Under the pieces are notes generated by a model. It ran no database searches. It saw nothing but the letters and a program-made list of their open reading frames with translations, and had not been told where the DNA came from. From the NCBI RefSeq assembly GCF_963677155.1, contig NZ_OY781884.1, positions 3,158,501 through 3,222,500 of the forward strand: DNA of 64,000 nt, read 5' to 3'. This document shows, one piece after another, positions 26,970 through 35,795 of the stretch (position 1 is the stretch's first letter; each line of letters begins with the position of its first letter). The DNA is from an uncultured Draconibacterium sp. (GTDB taxonomy: Bacteria > Bacteroidota > Bacteroidia > Bacteroidales > Prolixibacteraceae). Made by a program: the position numbers and the translations under genes.

Positions 26970-29080
26970 TAATAGCAGTGTTGTTTTCGGTTTTTCAACT
27001 GAGGGCACAAGAAAATCCTCATGGCGAGGATCTTTCAATTGATTGCCTCGATTGCCACACCACCGAAGGATGGATTTTTTCGAAAGCGACGGCACGTTTC
27101 TCGCATGATTCAACTGATTTTGTGCTTGAAGGGCAGCATGCTGGTGCCGATTGTAGAACGTGTCACAGCTCACTGGTTTTTAACGATGCAAAAACGAACT
27201 GTATTGATTGTCATAACGATATGCACAACAGCACGGTTGACCTGGATTGTAGTCGTTGTCACGATTCACGCTCCTGGCTGGTCAGTAACATTACCGAGAT
27301 TCATCAAACCAGCCGATTCCCGTTGCTGGGAGCTCACAATACCGCCGATTGTTCGGCCTGCCATTCCGGTGCTTCATTGCTGGAATTTCAGCCTCTGGGT
27401 GTAGAGTGTATCGATTGCCACCGGGAGAATTACTATGCAACAACAGAACCGAATCATGTTGGATCAGGTTTTTCTACCGATTGTATGGAATGCCACCGGA
27501 TTGATGCCTTTTCGTGGGCGGCTCAGGGAATTAATCATGATTTTTTCCCCTTAACAAAAGGACATGCAGTTAGCAGCTGTATCGAATGTCATACATCAGG
27601 AGTTTTTGATCCGATCTCAACGGATTGTTTTAGTTGTCATGAATCTGATTTTGCATCGACAACAAATCCTTCGCATCAAAGCAGCGGTTTTTCAATGCAA
27701 TGCACTGATTGTCATACAACCGATCCGGGTTGGAGTCCGGCGGAGTTTAGCGTTCATGATGATTATTATTTCCCGATTTATTCAGGCAAACACCGTGGTG
27801 AATGGAATGATTGTTTTGATTGCCACACACAACAAAATAATTACTCGGTGTTTAGTTGCACCGATTGCCACGAACACAATCAGAATGAAACGGATGACGA
27901 ACACCGGGGAATAAACGGTTATTCATACAATAGCCTTGCCTGTTTTGCCTGTCATCCGCTGGGGCGTGAAGAGGGGGCATTTAACCACGACGCAACCGGA
28001 TTCCCGTTGAAAGGTGCACATGTTCAAAACGATTGTTTAAGTTGCCATGCTGCCGGTTTTTCGGGGACTTCAAGCTCATGTAGCAGTTGTCATACGTCAA
28101 ATTATAGCGAGGCAGCTAATCCGAATCATTTATCGGCCGGTATTTCTTTGGAGTGTGAACCATGCCACACTGAAGAGGGATGGACTCCATCGTTGTTCGA
28201 TCATACTGTAACCACTGGTTTTGAACTTGCCGGAGGACACGATAGAACACAATGTGCAGATTGCCATTTGGGAACAACAACCGCAGCTGATCCGGCTTGT
28301 ATCAGCTGTCACCAGGAGAATTATAATAATGCTGAAAATCATTTGGCTTCGAATTATCCAACCGATTGCTTGCAATGTCACAGCGTAAACACCTGGGATG
28401 GTGCGGATTTTGACCATAACTTAACTCAGTTTCCTTTAACCGGTGCGCACATTGCAACAGAATGTACCGCTTGCCATACTGACGGATATGCGGGAACATC
28501 GATGCAGTGTAATTCGTGTCATCAAAGTAATTTTAATAGTACGGCAAATCCAAATCATTCGTCTTTAGGATTGTCGATGAGTTGCGACGAATGCCACACG
28601 ACCAATCCGGGATGGGAGCCTGCGTTGTTTCCAAATCATAACGATTATTACGCATTAAACGGCGCACACGCAACTGTTGCAAATAATTGCTTTTTGTGTC
28701 ACGAAGGGAATTATACTTCAACAGCAACATCTTGTTACGGTTGCCATTCAACAGATTATAATAATACAACTGATCCTTCGCATGCGGCTGCCAATTTCCC
28801 AGTAGATTGTGAGTCTTGTCATTCGGAAAATGCCTGGGAACCATCCACTTTTAACCACGATGGGCAGTACTTCCCGATTTACACTGGAGAGCATCGTGGC
28901 GAATGGAGTTCATGTATCGATTGTCACACACAAACGAGTAACTATTCTGTGTTCTCGTGTATCGATTGTCACGAACATAATCAATCAGAAATGGATAGTG
29001 AACACCGAGATGTAAGCGGCAATGTTTATGCATCGGTAAGTTGTTATGAGTGTCATCCAACAGGCGAGAAAAATGATTAA
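26951..29080 (+). CDS. 28-haem c-type cytochrome
   Basis: A 709-residue exported cytochrome with 28 CXXCH motifs by my count, from CLDCH near residue 32 to CYECH close to the C-terminus. The signal peptide is LIIAVLFSVFQLRAQ. The repeat phrase FNHDxTxFPLxGAHVxxDCxxCH runs through it, and two blocks (about residues 250-325 and 620-700) repeat almost the same sequence (FPIYxGxHRGEW then DCHEHNQ), showing internal duplication. It overlaps the 20-haem gene by 19 bases and its stop overlaps the barrel gene start. No lipobox is present. It may be periplasmic or threaded into the barrel next door; location is inferred. Confidence 0.92.
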   Translation: MRKLSLIIAVLFSVFQLRAQENPHGEDLSIDCLDCHTTEGWIFSKATARFSHDSTDFVLEGQHAGADCRTCHSSLVFNDAKTNCIDCHNDMHNSTVDLDCSRCHDSRSWLVSNITEIHQTSRFPLLGAHNTADCSACHSGASLLEFQPLGVECIDCHRENYYATTEPNHVGSGFSTDCMECHRIDAFSWAAQGINHDFFPLTKGHAVSSCIECHTSGVFDPISTDCFSCHESDFASTTNPSHQSSGFSMQCTDCHTTDPGWSPAEFSVHDDYYFPIYSGKHRGEWNDCFDCHTQQNNYSVFSCTDCHEHNQNETDDEHRGINGYSYNSLACFACHPLGREEGAFNHDATGFPLKGAHVQNDCLSCHAAGFSGTSSSCSSCHTSNYSEAANPNHLSAGISLECEPCHTEEGWTPSLFDHTVTTGFELAGGHDRTQCADCHLGTTTAADPACISCHQENYNNAENHLASNYPTDCLQCHSVNTWDGADFDHNLTQFPLTGAHIATECTACHTDGYAGTSMQCNSCHQSNFNSTANPNHSSLGLSMSCDECHTTNPGWEPALFPNHNDYYALNGAHATVANNCFLCHEGNYTSTATSCYGCHSTDYNNTTDPSHAAANFPVDCESCHSENAWEPSTFNHDGQYFPIYTGEHRGEWSSCIDCHTQTSNYSVFSCIDCHEHNQSEMDSEHRDVSGNVYASVSCYECHPTGEKND

Positions 29081-30689
29081 GCGCATAATCAGAAATATCG
29101 GATTATTGTGCTTGCTCTTCTTAATTTTTGCAGTAGGCGAAACAAGTGCTCAGGAATCGACTAATCTGATGGAAGGAAAGGTGTCGTACATAACCGGAGA
29201 GAATATCTATGTACGTTTTACTTCAACAGAGCAAATTGAAAATGGCGATACGCTGTTTGTCAGGGATGAAAACAGTCTAACATCGGCTTTACTTGTTGAC
29301 CATAAATCTTCCATTTCATGTTTGTGTTTCAAATTAGCTGAGCACACATTTAAAGTAGACGATATTGTTTATGGCCGAAAAAACAATCCGGTTCGAGAAG
29401 TTGTGAAGCCGCAACAGGAATTGCCTGAAAAAGACGTAAATGAACAGGTATTAATTACTCAGGAACCGACAAAAGAACCGTCGAGGACACAGGATATAAG
29501 CGGTAGATTGTCCATGTCTTCTTACTCCAATTTTTCTGATGAGGGGGATAATATTCATCGATTCCGTTATACTTTATCGGCAAAAGCGTCGAATTTGTCA
29601 GGATCAAAACTATCTGCCGAAACCTACGTGTCATTTACGCATAAATTGCATAAGTGGGATGTAGTGCAGGAGAATCTGAACAATGCCTTGAAAGTTTACA
29701 GTCTGGCACTGAAATACGATATCAACGAGTCGGCAACTGTGTGGGCCGGGCGAAAAATAAATCCGCGCATTGCTAATGTTGGAGCAATTGATGGATTGCA
29801 GTTCGAGTATAAATTTAGAAATATGTTTGCCGGAATTGTTGGCGGTTCGCGACCCGATCACCAGGATTATGGCTACAATTTTGATTTGTTTGAATACGGA
29901 GCTTACGTTGGGCAGAGTGCAAAAACTGAAAATGGTTTTGTGCAATCGTCGCTGGCTTTTTTCGAGCAACGAAATACCGGAAATGTCGACCGGCGTTTTT
30001 TTTACATGCAGCACACCAATTCTGCTATTAAAAATTTAACCTTGTTTTCTTCGCTGGAGCTTGACTTATACAAACTTGAAAACGATAAGCCAACAAATAC
30101 CGTAAGTTTAACCAGCCTGTATTTTTCGGCGCGTTATCGCTTTTCAAAACGACTTTCGGTTTTTGGTTCGTATGACAATCGGAAGAATGTGATTTACTAC
30201 GAAACATTCAGGAATTACGCTGACGAGATTTTACAACAGGCAAGCAGACAGGGAGTAAGGGCCAGGATTAACTATCGTCCTGTAAATGGCTTTATTGTTG
30301 GAGCCAGCGCCGGAACACGTTTTCGCGATGAGGATTCGCGACCAACAAAAACATTGAATGGTTTTGCAACGTGGACAAAGGTACCGGCGCTGAATGCCTC
30401 GTTTAGTATTTCCACTAATTTGATGCAAACCAGCTATCTCGACGGGCAGGTTTACGGAGCACGATTATCAAAGAATCTTGTTTCAGGAAAATTATATACA
30501 ATGCTGCATTATCGTTGGGTAGATTTTAAATATGTGAATACTTTAACTAATTTACAGCAGCACATTGGAGAGCTTGATTTGTCGTGGCAGTTCAGTAAAA
30601 AGCTGTATATATTGGCGAACTACGAGGCAACATTTCAGGAGCAACAGTTGTTTAACAGGTTGTACCTAAATTTGAGAATTAAATTTTAA
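29073..30689 (+). CDS. Outer-membrane beta-barrel protein of the cytochrome operon (porin-like)
   Basis: A 538-residue protein starting at ATG 29073, inside the end of the cytochrome gene (stop 29078-29080). The signal peptide is GLLCLLFLIFAVGETSAQ. An N-terminal domain of about 100 residues (EGKVSYITGENIYVRF to FKVDDIVYGRK) resembles a small beta-domain seen before some barrels; a linker rich in Pro/Glu/Gln follows; then alternating beta strands (SGRLSMSSYSNFSDEG to NRLYLNLRIKF) with a terminal phenylalanine, typical of outer-membrane barrels. No sequence family was recognised. By position it is the best candidate for the barrel that would sheathe the cytochromes, as MtrB/PioB do, but no sequence similarity to them is claimed. 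Confidence 0.7.
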   Translation: MIKRIIRNIGLLCLLFLIFAVGETSAQESTNLMEGKVSYITGENIYVRFTSTEQIENGDTLFVRDENSLTSALLVDHKSSISCLCFKLAEHTFKVDDIVYGRKNNPVREVVKPQQELPEKDVNEQVLITQEPTKEPSRTQDISGRLSMSSYSNFSDEGDNIHRFRYTLSAKASNLSGSKLSAETYVSFTHKLHKWDVVQENLNNALKVYSLALKYDINESATVWAGRKINPRIANVGAIDGLQFEYKFRNMFAGIVGGSRPDHQDYGYNFDLFEYGAYVGQSAKTENGFVQSSLAFFEQRNTGNVDRRFFYMQHTNSAIKNLTLFSSLELDLYKLENDKPTNTVSLTSLYFSARYRFSKRLSVFGSYDNRKNVIYYETFRNYADEILQQASRQGVRARINYRPVNGFIVGASAGTRFRDEDSRPTKTLNGFATWTKVPALNASFSISTNLMQTSYLDGQVYGARLSKNLVSGKLYTMLHYRWVDFKYVNTLTNLQQHIGELDLSWQFSKKLYILANYEATFQEQQLFNRLYLNLRIKF

Positions 30690-30701
30690 AACGATAACAG
30701 A

Positions 30702-31439
30702 ATGATGAGGATGACTAAGATTTTGATGATACTGGCAGTTGCCGGCATGTTTTTAGCGTGTGTGAGGAATAAAAATGGCGCGACAACTCAGACTCAGAGC
30801 GAGAGCGCATTCAATATGATAAAGGTTTCGGAAGTGATTCAGGGAGAGAGTTACACTTACATTAGTGCAACTGAAAACGGCATTGCAAAATGGATTGCAG
30901 TAGCGAAACAAAACGTAAATCCGGGCGAAGTTTTATACTACTACGATGCACTCCCGATGAAAGATTTCCATAGTAAAGAGATCGATAAAACCTTTGATAT
31001 AATATATTTTGTAAATAATATCAGTAAAACACCCGGGGCAAAACAACTAGCCATGAGTGGCGGAATGCCATCGTCGCACCAGGGGAAAGTGGCTGTTAGC
31101 GATGCCGAAGTTGAGATGAGTAAGGTTGATGGAGAACTGAAGATTGCTGATATTTTTGCAAACAAAGCTGATTATAGCAGCAAAGAATTTGAGATTAAGG
31201 GTGCTGTGGTAAAAGTAAACGAACAGGTGATGGGTAAAAACTGGGTACACATTCAGGATGGCACCGGCAGCGGTGGTAATTACGATCTGACAATTACAAC
31301 GCAAGCCAATGTAAAGGTGGGCGATGTGGTTACTTTTAAAGGAAAACTTACACTAAATAAAGATTTTGGTGCCGGTTACTTTTACGAGGTGATCATGGAA
31401 GACGGATCGTTGGTTGAAAAGCAGGGAGCAGCAATCTAA
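30702..31439 (+). CDS. NrfJ-like lipoprotein with C-terminal OB-fold
   Basis: A 245-residue lipoprotein, lipobox FLAC with the lipidated cysteine at residue 20. The N-terminal part (residues about 35-105) matches the NrfJ-type domain: VSEVIQGESYTYISA, then GIAKWIAVAKQNVNPG, the short MKDFHSKEIDKTFDIIYFV. The C-terminal part (about 140-240) is OB-fold-like: GAVVKVNEQVMGKNWVHIQD, DLTITTQANVKVGDVVTFKG. NrfJ and this domain accompany nitrite-reductase and other multihaem cytochrome clusters; the exact job is unknown. It is the last gene of the operon. Its stop codon overlaps, on the opposite strand, the stop of the terpene cyclase gene by three bases. Confidence 0.75.
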   Translation: MMRMTKILMILAVAGMFLACVRNKNGATTQTQSESAFNMIKVSEVIQGESYTYISATENGIAKWIAVAKQNVNPGEVLYYYDALPMKDFHSKEIDKTFDIIYFVNNISKTPGAKQLAMSGGMPSSHQGKVAVSDAEVEMSKVDGELKIADIFANKADYSSKEFEIKGAVVKVNEQVMGKNWVHIQDGTGSGGNYDLTITTQANVKVGDVVTFKGKLTLNKDFGAGYFYEVIMEDGSLVEKQGAAI

Positions 31440-33229
31440 ATTTTAGAAGTATATCCTTTAACTGCTTTAAGGTATGCGGTTAAAGGATATAACTTTTCAT
31501 CGTACCACAACGATGCAAAATACAATCCGATAGGGGCTTTTTTAAGCCCGTTTTTTTTGTAATAAATGTCGAGCCATGCTAGTCCCTTTTTGATCTCAGT
31601 TTTTGATTTTGTGCTGTTCAAAGCCGCAACAGCAAGTGCTGTTTCTTCAATCGTTCCTGCAATTCCATAGTCACCTCCCCAGCTGCCATTTTCATTCTGA
31701 ACTTTTAGCAGGAAGTTATTTCCTTTAGCAATCATCTTTTTAATTTTTGCGACCAATACCAGCTCATCTTTCAATAACCGTTTTGCTTTTTGAAAATAGG
31801 TGAGTACGCGGGCGGTTCCATACACCGGATTTTTATGGTTTGGTGTGTGCTGGTTTCCAAACCAAAGCGGCAGCCACGAACCATTTTCTTTTTGGTGTTT
31901 TTCCAGATAATCGACAGCTTTATTTATGGCTGATTTATACTGCTTTTTCTGTTTTGAAGTTAGCTCAGCCCTGTATGAATCCAAAAGCTTGGCAAGTGCT
32001 AAAACACAGTGTCCGGTTAAATCGGCACAGCTTTGGTCGAAAGGTAACTTTCCCCAGCCACGTGAAAATGTTGGGAAGCCTCCATCGTTATTCTGAAGTT
32101 GAAGGAGCCATTCGCCACCAACTAGAATTTCCTCCCTGATTGTATGGTGTGGTGCCAGATCTAAAAGTGCCAGAATTGCTCCGGGTGTATCGTCGCAGTC
32201 GGGTACCGATCCTGAGTAATTTGTCCAGCCCCATCCGCCCGGCGAAGTTCCGTTAAACGGATGTATAGTTTTATTCTGTACCGAAAGCAGGTGGTTGACA
32301 ATATGCTTTTGTTGGATTTCTGAAAGCACTTCGTTTTTTCGTTCACCCAAAGCTTTTACACTGAGAGTAGTTACCCATGTTGACAGGTCGATATCTATGG
32401 GCCAGCTGCCGTCTTCGCGTTGTGTACGCTTTAAAAAGGCAATTCCTTTGTCTACAACCATCGAGTTTTTCAATCCTGCATTTATCAAGCTTAATGCAAC
32501 AAAGGCGGTTAAAGGAATAGCTTCCAGAAAACCACCGCTGTCAGGTAGCGTTCGTTCCAGAATTTTAAGTGCTTTCTTTTCGGCTTTTGTCCTGATGGCT
32601 CGTGTTAATCCGTTGGATTTTTTCTTGCGGAATACCACAATTCCAACGGCAATCAATGCCGGAATTGCATAACTCACCACACTCAGATTCAGCAAGCGAT
32701 AAAACCGGCGTGGTAACAAAGCGAGTTCGAAAGGCAACTGCGGAATATGTTTAAAGCCATCTTCGCCGGGAATTCCACAAAGTGCACACAACGTTAAAAT
32801 GGGCACCGAGAATGTATAATCTTTTTGGTAGTGATCGAGAATAACTTTTGCTACCTGTGCAGAGAGAACATTAACATTTTGCGTTTTCAGGTAGTCAGCC
32901 AGTTTTTGCTGTGTTGCTTTTACTTCAGGATTGTTTTCTATGTATAAATTTAATGCAGCGTAAGAAAGTAACGAAGTCGAAATATTAGCAGGACTTTCGG
33001 GAGTGTCACCATAACCTCCATCAGAATTCTGGTTTAACGAAAGCCATTTCAATCCCTTTTTAATTTCTTGTTGATGAAGACTGGCATCGTGGAAATGAAG
33101 AGCAGCAACAGCAACGGCAACTCCGAGTGCACTTGACGATAATTCTCCTGACCAAAAGCCATCCTCGTTAAGCTCGCCAAGCAAGATGTCGCTCAGTTCT
33201 TTAAACCGTATTTCTAACTTATCCTTCAT
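31436..33229 (-). CDS. Class II terpene cyclase (squalene-hopene cyclase superfamily)
   Basis: A 597-residue protein if started at the ATG 33227-33229; eight extra codons of open frame lie upstream but are not needed. The catalytic DXDD motif is DCDD at about residues 344-347, in VPDCDDTPGAILALL. QW-type repeats are visible (QNSDGGYGD, QREDGSWPI, QNNDGGFPTFSRGW, QKENGSWLPLW, QNENGSWGG), and the N-terminus has GELSSSALGVAVAV. The (alpha/alpha) barrel fold binds a linear isoprenoid and cyclises it by protonation. It is close in length to squalene-hopene cyclases, but its neighbours and the hydrophobic insert near 190-215 (YAIPALIAVGIVVFRKK) make a squalene substrate uncertain. It is the last gene of the cluster; a 155-base gap separates it from the one before. 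Confidence 0.85.
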   Translation of the reverse strand: MKDKLEIRFKELSDILLGELNEDGFWSGELSSSALGVAVAVAALHFHDASLHQQEIKKGLKWLSLNQNSDGGYGDTPESPANISTSLLSYAALNLYIENNPEVKATQQKLADYLKTQNVNVLSAQVAKVILDHYQKDYTFSVPILTLCALCGIPGEDGFKHIPQLPFELALLPRRFYRLLNLSVVSYAIPALIAVGIVVFRKKKSNGLTRAIRTKAEKKALKILERTLPDSGGFLEAIPLTAFVALSLINAGLKNSMVVDKGIAFLKRTQREDGSWPIDIDLSTWVTTLSVKALGERKNEVLSEIQQKHIVNHLLSVQNKTIHPFNGTSPGGWGWTNYSGSVPDCDDTPGAILALLDLAPHHTIREEILVGGEWLLQLQNNDGGFPTFSRGWGKLPFDQSCADLTGHCVLALAKLLDSYRAELTSKQKKQYKSAINKAVDYLEKHQKENGSWLPLWFGNQHTPNHKNPVYGTARVLTYFQKAKRLLKDELVLVAKIKKMIAKGNNFLLKVQNENGSWGGDYGIAGTIEETALAVAALNSTKSKTEIKKGLAWLDIYYKKNGLKKAPIGLYFASLWYDEKLYPLTAYLKAVKGYTSKI

Positions 33230-33384
33230 TCGAAATTTTCTATTTAAACACAAAGAAGCTAAGACACGAAGTTAATTTTCTCGCGAAGTTATCAAGGCGC
33301 AAAAAACTTCTGAAATCAAAAATCGTTAATCATCATTCGTCATTCATTCTTCCTCCTTTTGCCTTTCAACTTTTTCCTTTTGCC

Positions 33385-34218
33385 TTATTCTCGTACAAGG
33401 CTTCCCAGCGCCAGCAACCCATAAAACGTATATTCCAAGTCGTGGGTTTCGTCGCCGTCGCCGGAAAGAAAAGCTCCTGAAAGATAATTCATTTGAATAA
33501 AATCAAGACAATCGGGAGTGATCAACCGCAGATCATAATTGGTTTCAGCCAAAGAGAAAAGTGCCACTCCTGTTGATAAAGTATCGCTGAACGGTGTGGT
33601 TTCAAAAGTTCTGAACCCTGCTTCTTTATGATGAAATTTCAATAATAATTTTTGGTATTTTTTGTAGCTTAATTCAAGATCAAATCGGGCAAAACAAAGT
33701 GCCGAAACCAGACTGCAAGGAGAGTTTTCTTTCACTTTGTAAAAGGGCAACCAAATACGCGCCATCAGGTTAAAAAGAAAGCGGCTTTTGGCTGTCGCAT
33801 CAATGGTTAATGCCAGCAAAAAAAAGCGATACGAAACATCCATAAAATTGTGCCCCGAAAAAACTTTTTTTAGCAACGAAAACAGCGATTCGTTTTTCTG
33901 CTGATGAAACAGCTCCGCTTTCATTAGATTTAGCGCAAGTTCTTCAACGGTACTTGATGTTTCAGGTTGTTTCGAAATGTAGGCTTTTAATTGCTCAATT
34001 TCTTCTTTTTGTTCTGTAGCTAAACTTAGCCAGCAGCCAAAAAGCGAGTAGTAAGGATCGGGATTTCCGGCACGGTCGCAAAAGCCACCCGAGCTATGTT
34101 GCTGGCTTTTTATAAAATCAATGATTTCGTGTTGTATTTCGGGCGATAAAGTTTCAAATCCTAAAGAAAGTCGCCGAACCAGTTTTTTATAGATCGCGAT
34201 TTTCTTTGGTTTACTCAT
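33385..34218 (-). CDS. Half-length prenyltransferase/squalene-cyclase-like repeat protein
   Basis: A 277-residue helical protein of the prenyltransferase-beta/squalene-oxidase repeat fold. It begins with QQHSSGGFCDRAGNPDPYYS, the typical 'GGF.dr.g..D..yt' start of one alpha6-alpha6 barrel half; GFRTFETTPFSDTLSTGVALFSLAE is a second repeat and GAFLSGDGDETHDLEYTFYGLLALG a third. No DXDD motif is present; the acidic DGDETHDLEY could be a metal or substrate site. It overlaps the preceding gene by 8 bases, so co-translation with the DUF116-synthase gene is likely. It may be a partner of the big cyclase or a separate prenyl-lipid enzyme. Function not established. Confidence 0.65.
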   Translation of the reverse strand: MSKPKKIAIYKKLVRRLSLGFETLSPEIQHEIIDFIKSQQHSSGGFCDRAGNPDPYYSLFGCWLSLATEQKEEIEQLKAYISKQPETSSTVEELALNLMKAELFHQQKNESLFSLLKKVFSGHNFMDVSYRFFLLALTIDATAKSRFLFNLMARIWLPFYKVKENSPCSLVSALCFARFDLELSYKKYQKLLLKFHHKEAGFRTFETTPFSDTLSTGVALFSLAETNYDLRLITPDCLDFIQMNYLSGAFLSGDGDETHDLEYTFYGLLALGSLVRE

Positions 34219-35794
34219 TGGTAGTTTCTGATTTAAAGATTTTCCCCATTACTGCATAGAGGCTCAGACGAAGTTTGGAATTTTCCAGTTTGTCGAGTTC
34301 TGCGTAGCAGTTGTCAATGTATTTCTGTAAGTATCCTTGCGCAACTTCCAGTAGTGCGGTTTCATCAATCAGTTTTCTGAATTCAGCAGCCTGTTCGAAC
34401 AAATTTGTTGGTGTTTCTTTTGCCTGATCTGCAAAATGTTTGTTCAGTAAAGCCAGCAGGAAGGGATAATCGCCGGTTTTTTCAGCGGAGTGTTGTTCGG
34501 TATATTCATTCAGGTCGTCGCGAATTTGGTAGGCAATTCCCATAAAATCGGCAAACTGCTCCAATGTTTCCTGTTCTTGTTTGTTTGCTCCGCCAACAAT
34601 TGCTCCCAGCAATAAGGCCACTTTAATGGCTTCACTGGTTTTATTTTTAAAAACCCCGATCATTTCATCGGGCAACAGTTGTATTTTGCCGTCGTTAAAA
34701 AGAATGTCGACGCCTTGTCCGCGTGTTAATTGAATGTGTGAGCGTGCAATAAAACGCAGACATTTTTTCATGATTGCATTCGAAATATCCAGTTCACTCA
34801 ACAACTCGTAACCTTTTCCAATCAGAAAATCTCCGGCGTTAATGGCCTGAGGCACGCCGTATTTTTCATGCGCAGTAAGCGTGTTGTAACGCTGGTTAGC
34901 ATTGTCTTCTATATCGTCGTGAATTAGTGATGCCTTATGAAAACACTCAATAATAAGCGTTAAAGGCTGGAGAAGCTCATTGCTATTGGTATTTGAATAG
35001 GCAAGGAAACTTAACGCTGTAAGAAGTGGTCGTATCCGTTGACCATCAACAATCAAATATTCCTGTGCAATTTGTTCGGTTTTATCGTGACCCTGAATGT
35101 ATTTTTCGATGTTTTCTTTGATGAAAAATTCTTCGATCCGGTTTTTTAATAATGACACCGAAATGGGCTGGTGTTCATCATCTGCTTCATACGAACGCAT
35201 TTCATCCAGAATCCATTTAATATCGGCGCGGGTTTCTTCACAGCCATCAAAAAGCAACGGGATGCCAATTACCGGCACTGCCGCATTTGAAACCGGTTCG
35301 AACGAGCGTTGTAACACCGGCATACAACTCACGCCAATTACGGCATCAATCGATCCTTCTTCCACCAATCCAACCGCAACTGTGGTTCCTTCTGCCACCA
35401 GGTTGGCATATCCTTTTGATTCGGCCTCAATTAACAGATCGTCGATTGGGCAGGCCTTACATCCTGCACAGTTTAGCCCCAGTTCATCGAATAGGCCCTC
35501 GCATTTTTCTTTGTTATTCAAACATTGAGGGAGCAACAAAAGCCGGCGATTCATGGGTGTGGCTTTTACCGTTTTGCGCCACGATTCGTTGCCCAGCAAA
35601 ACCATTGCAAAAGGAATAAATTCAGCAGAGATTTCTTGTTCGTGCACCAAATCAGCGGCCAGTTCTTCCAGTTTCAGAATGTTTACAGGAGGACTTAGAC
35701 CGATACTTTCAATCATAGCAGCAGCGGCCTTACGCATTTTGTTGCGTACGGACGATTCCTCAGGAACTTTTAGTATGCCGTTTGTTTCCTTCAT
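34211..35794 (-). CDS. DUF116 - polyprenyl synthetase fusion protein
   Basis: A 527-residue fusion, started at ATG 35792-35794 one base after the radical SAM gene stop. Residues about 20-195 are DUF116: MIESIGLSPPVNILKLEEL, LPQCLNNKEKCEG, LNCAGCKACPIDDL, AVIGVSCMPVLQRSFEP. Its cysteines suggest a metal or Fe-S site. From about residue 215 on it is a trans-isoprenyl diphosphate synthase: GQRIRPLLTALS, first Asp motif HDDIEDNANQRY, KTSEAIKVALLLGAI, second Asp motif RDDLNEYTEQ. Both metal-binding motifs are present (the last residue of the second is Glu for Asp). It makes a polyprenyl diphosphate of unknown length, presumably the cyclase substrate. DUF116 has no known activity; fusion to this enzyme is unusual. 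Confidence 0.85.
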   Translation of the reverse strand: MKETNGILKVPEESSVRNKMRKAAAAMIESIGLSPPVNILKLEELAADLVHEQEISAEFIPFAMVLLGNESWRKTVKATPMNRRLLLLPQCLNNKEKCEGLFDELGLNCAGCKACPIDDLLIEAESKGYANLVAEGTTVAVGLVEEGSIDAVIGVSCMPVLQRSFEPVSNAAVPVIGIPLLFDGCEETRADIKWILDEMRSYEADDEHQPISVSLLKNRIEEFFIKENIEKYIQGHDKTEQIAQEYLIVDGQRIRPLLTALSFLAYSNTNSNELLQPLTLIIECFHKASLIHDDIEDNANQRYNTLTAHEKYGVPQAINAGDFLIGKGYELLSELDISNAIMKKCLRFIARSHIQLTRGQGVDILFNDGKIQLLPDEMIGVFKNKTSEAIKVALLLGAIVGGANKQEQETLEQFADFMGIAYQIRDDLNEYTEQHSAEKTGDYPFLLALLNKHFADQAKETPTNLFEQAAEFRKLIDETALLEVAQGYLQKYIDNCYAELDKLENSKLRLSLYAVMGKIFKSETTNE

Positions 35795-35795
35795 A

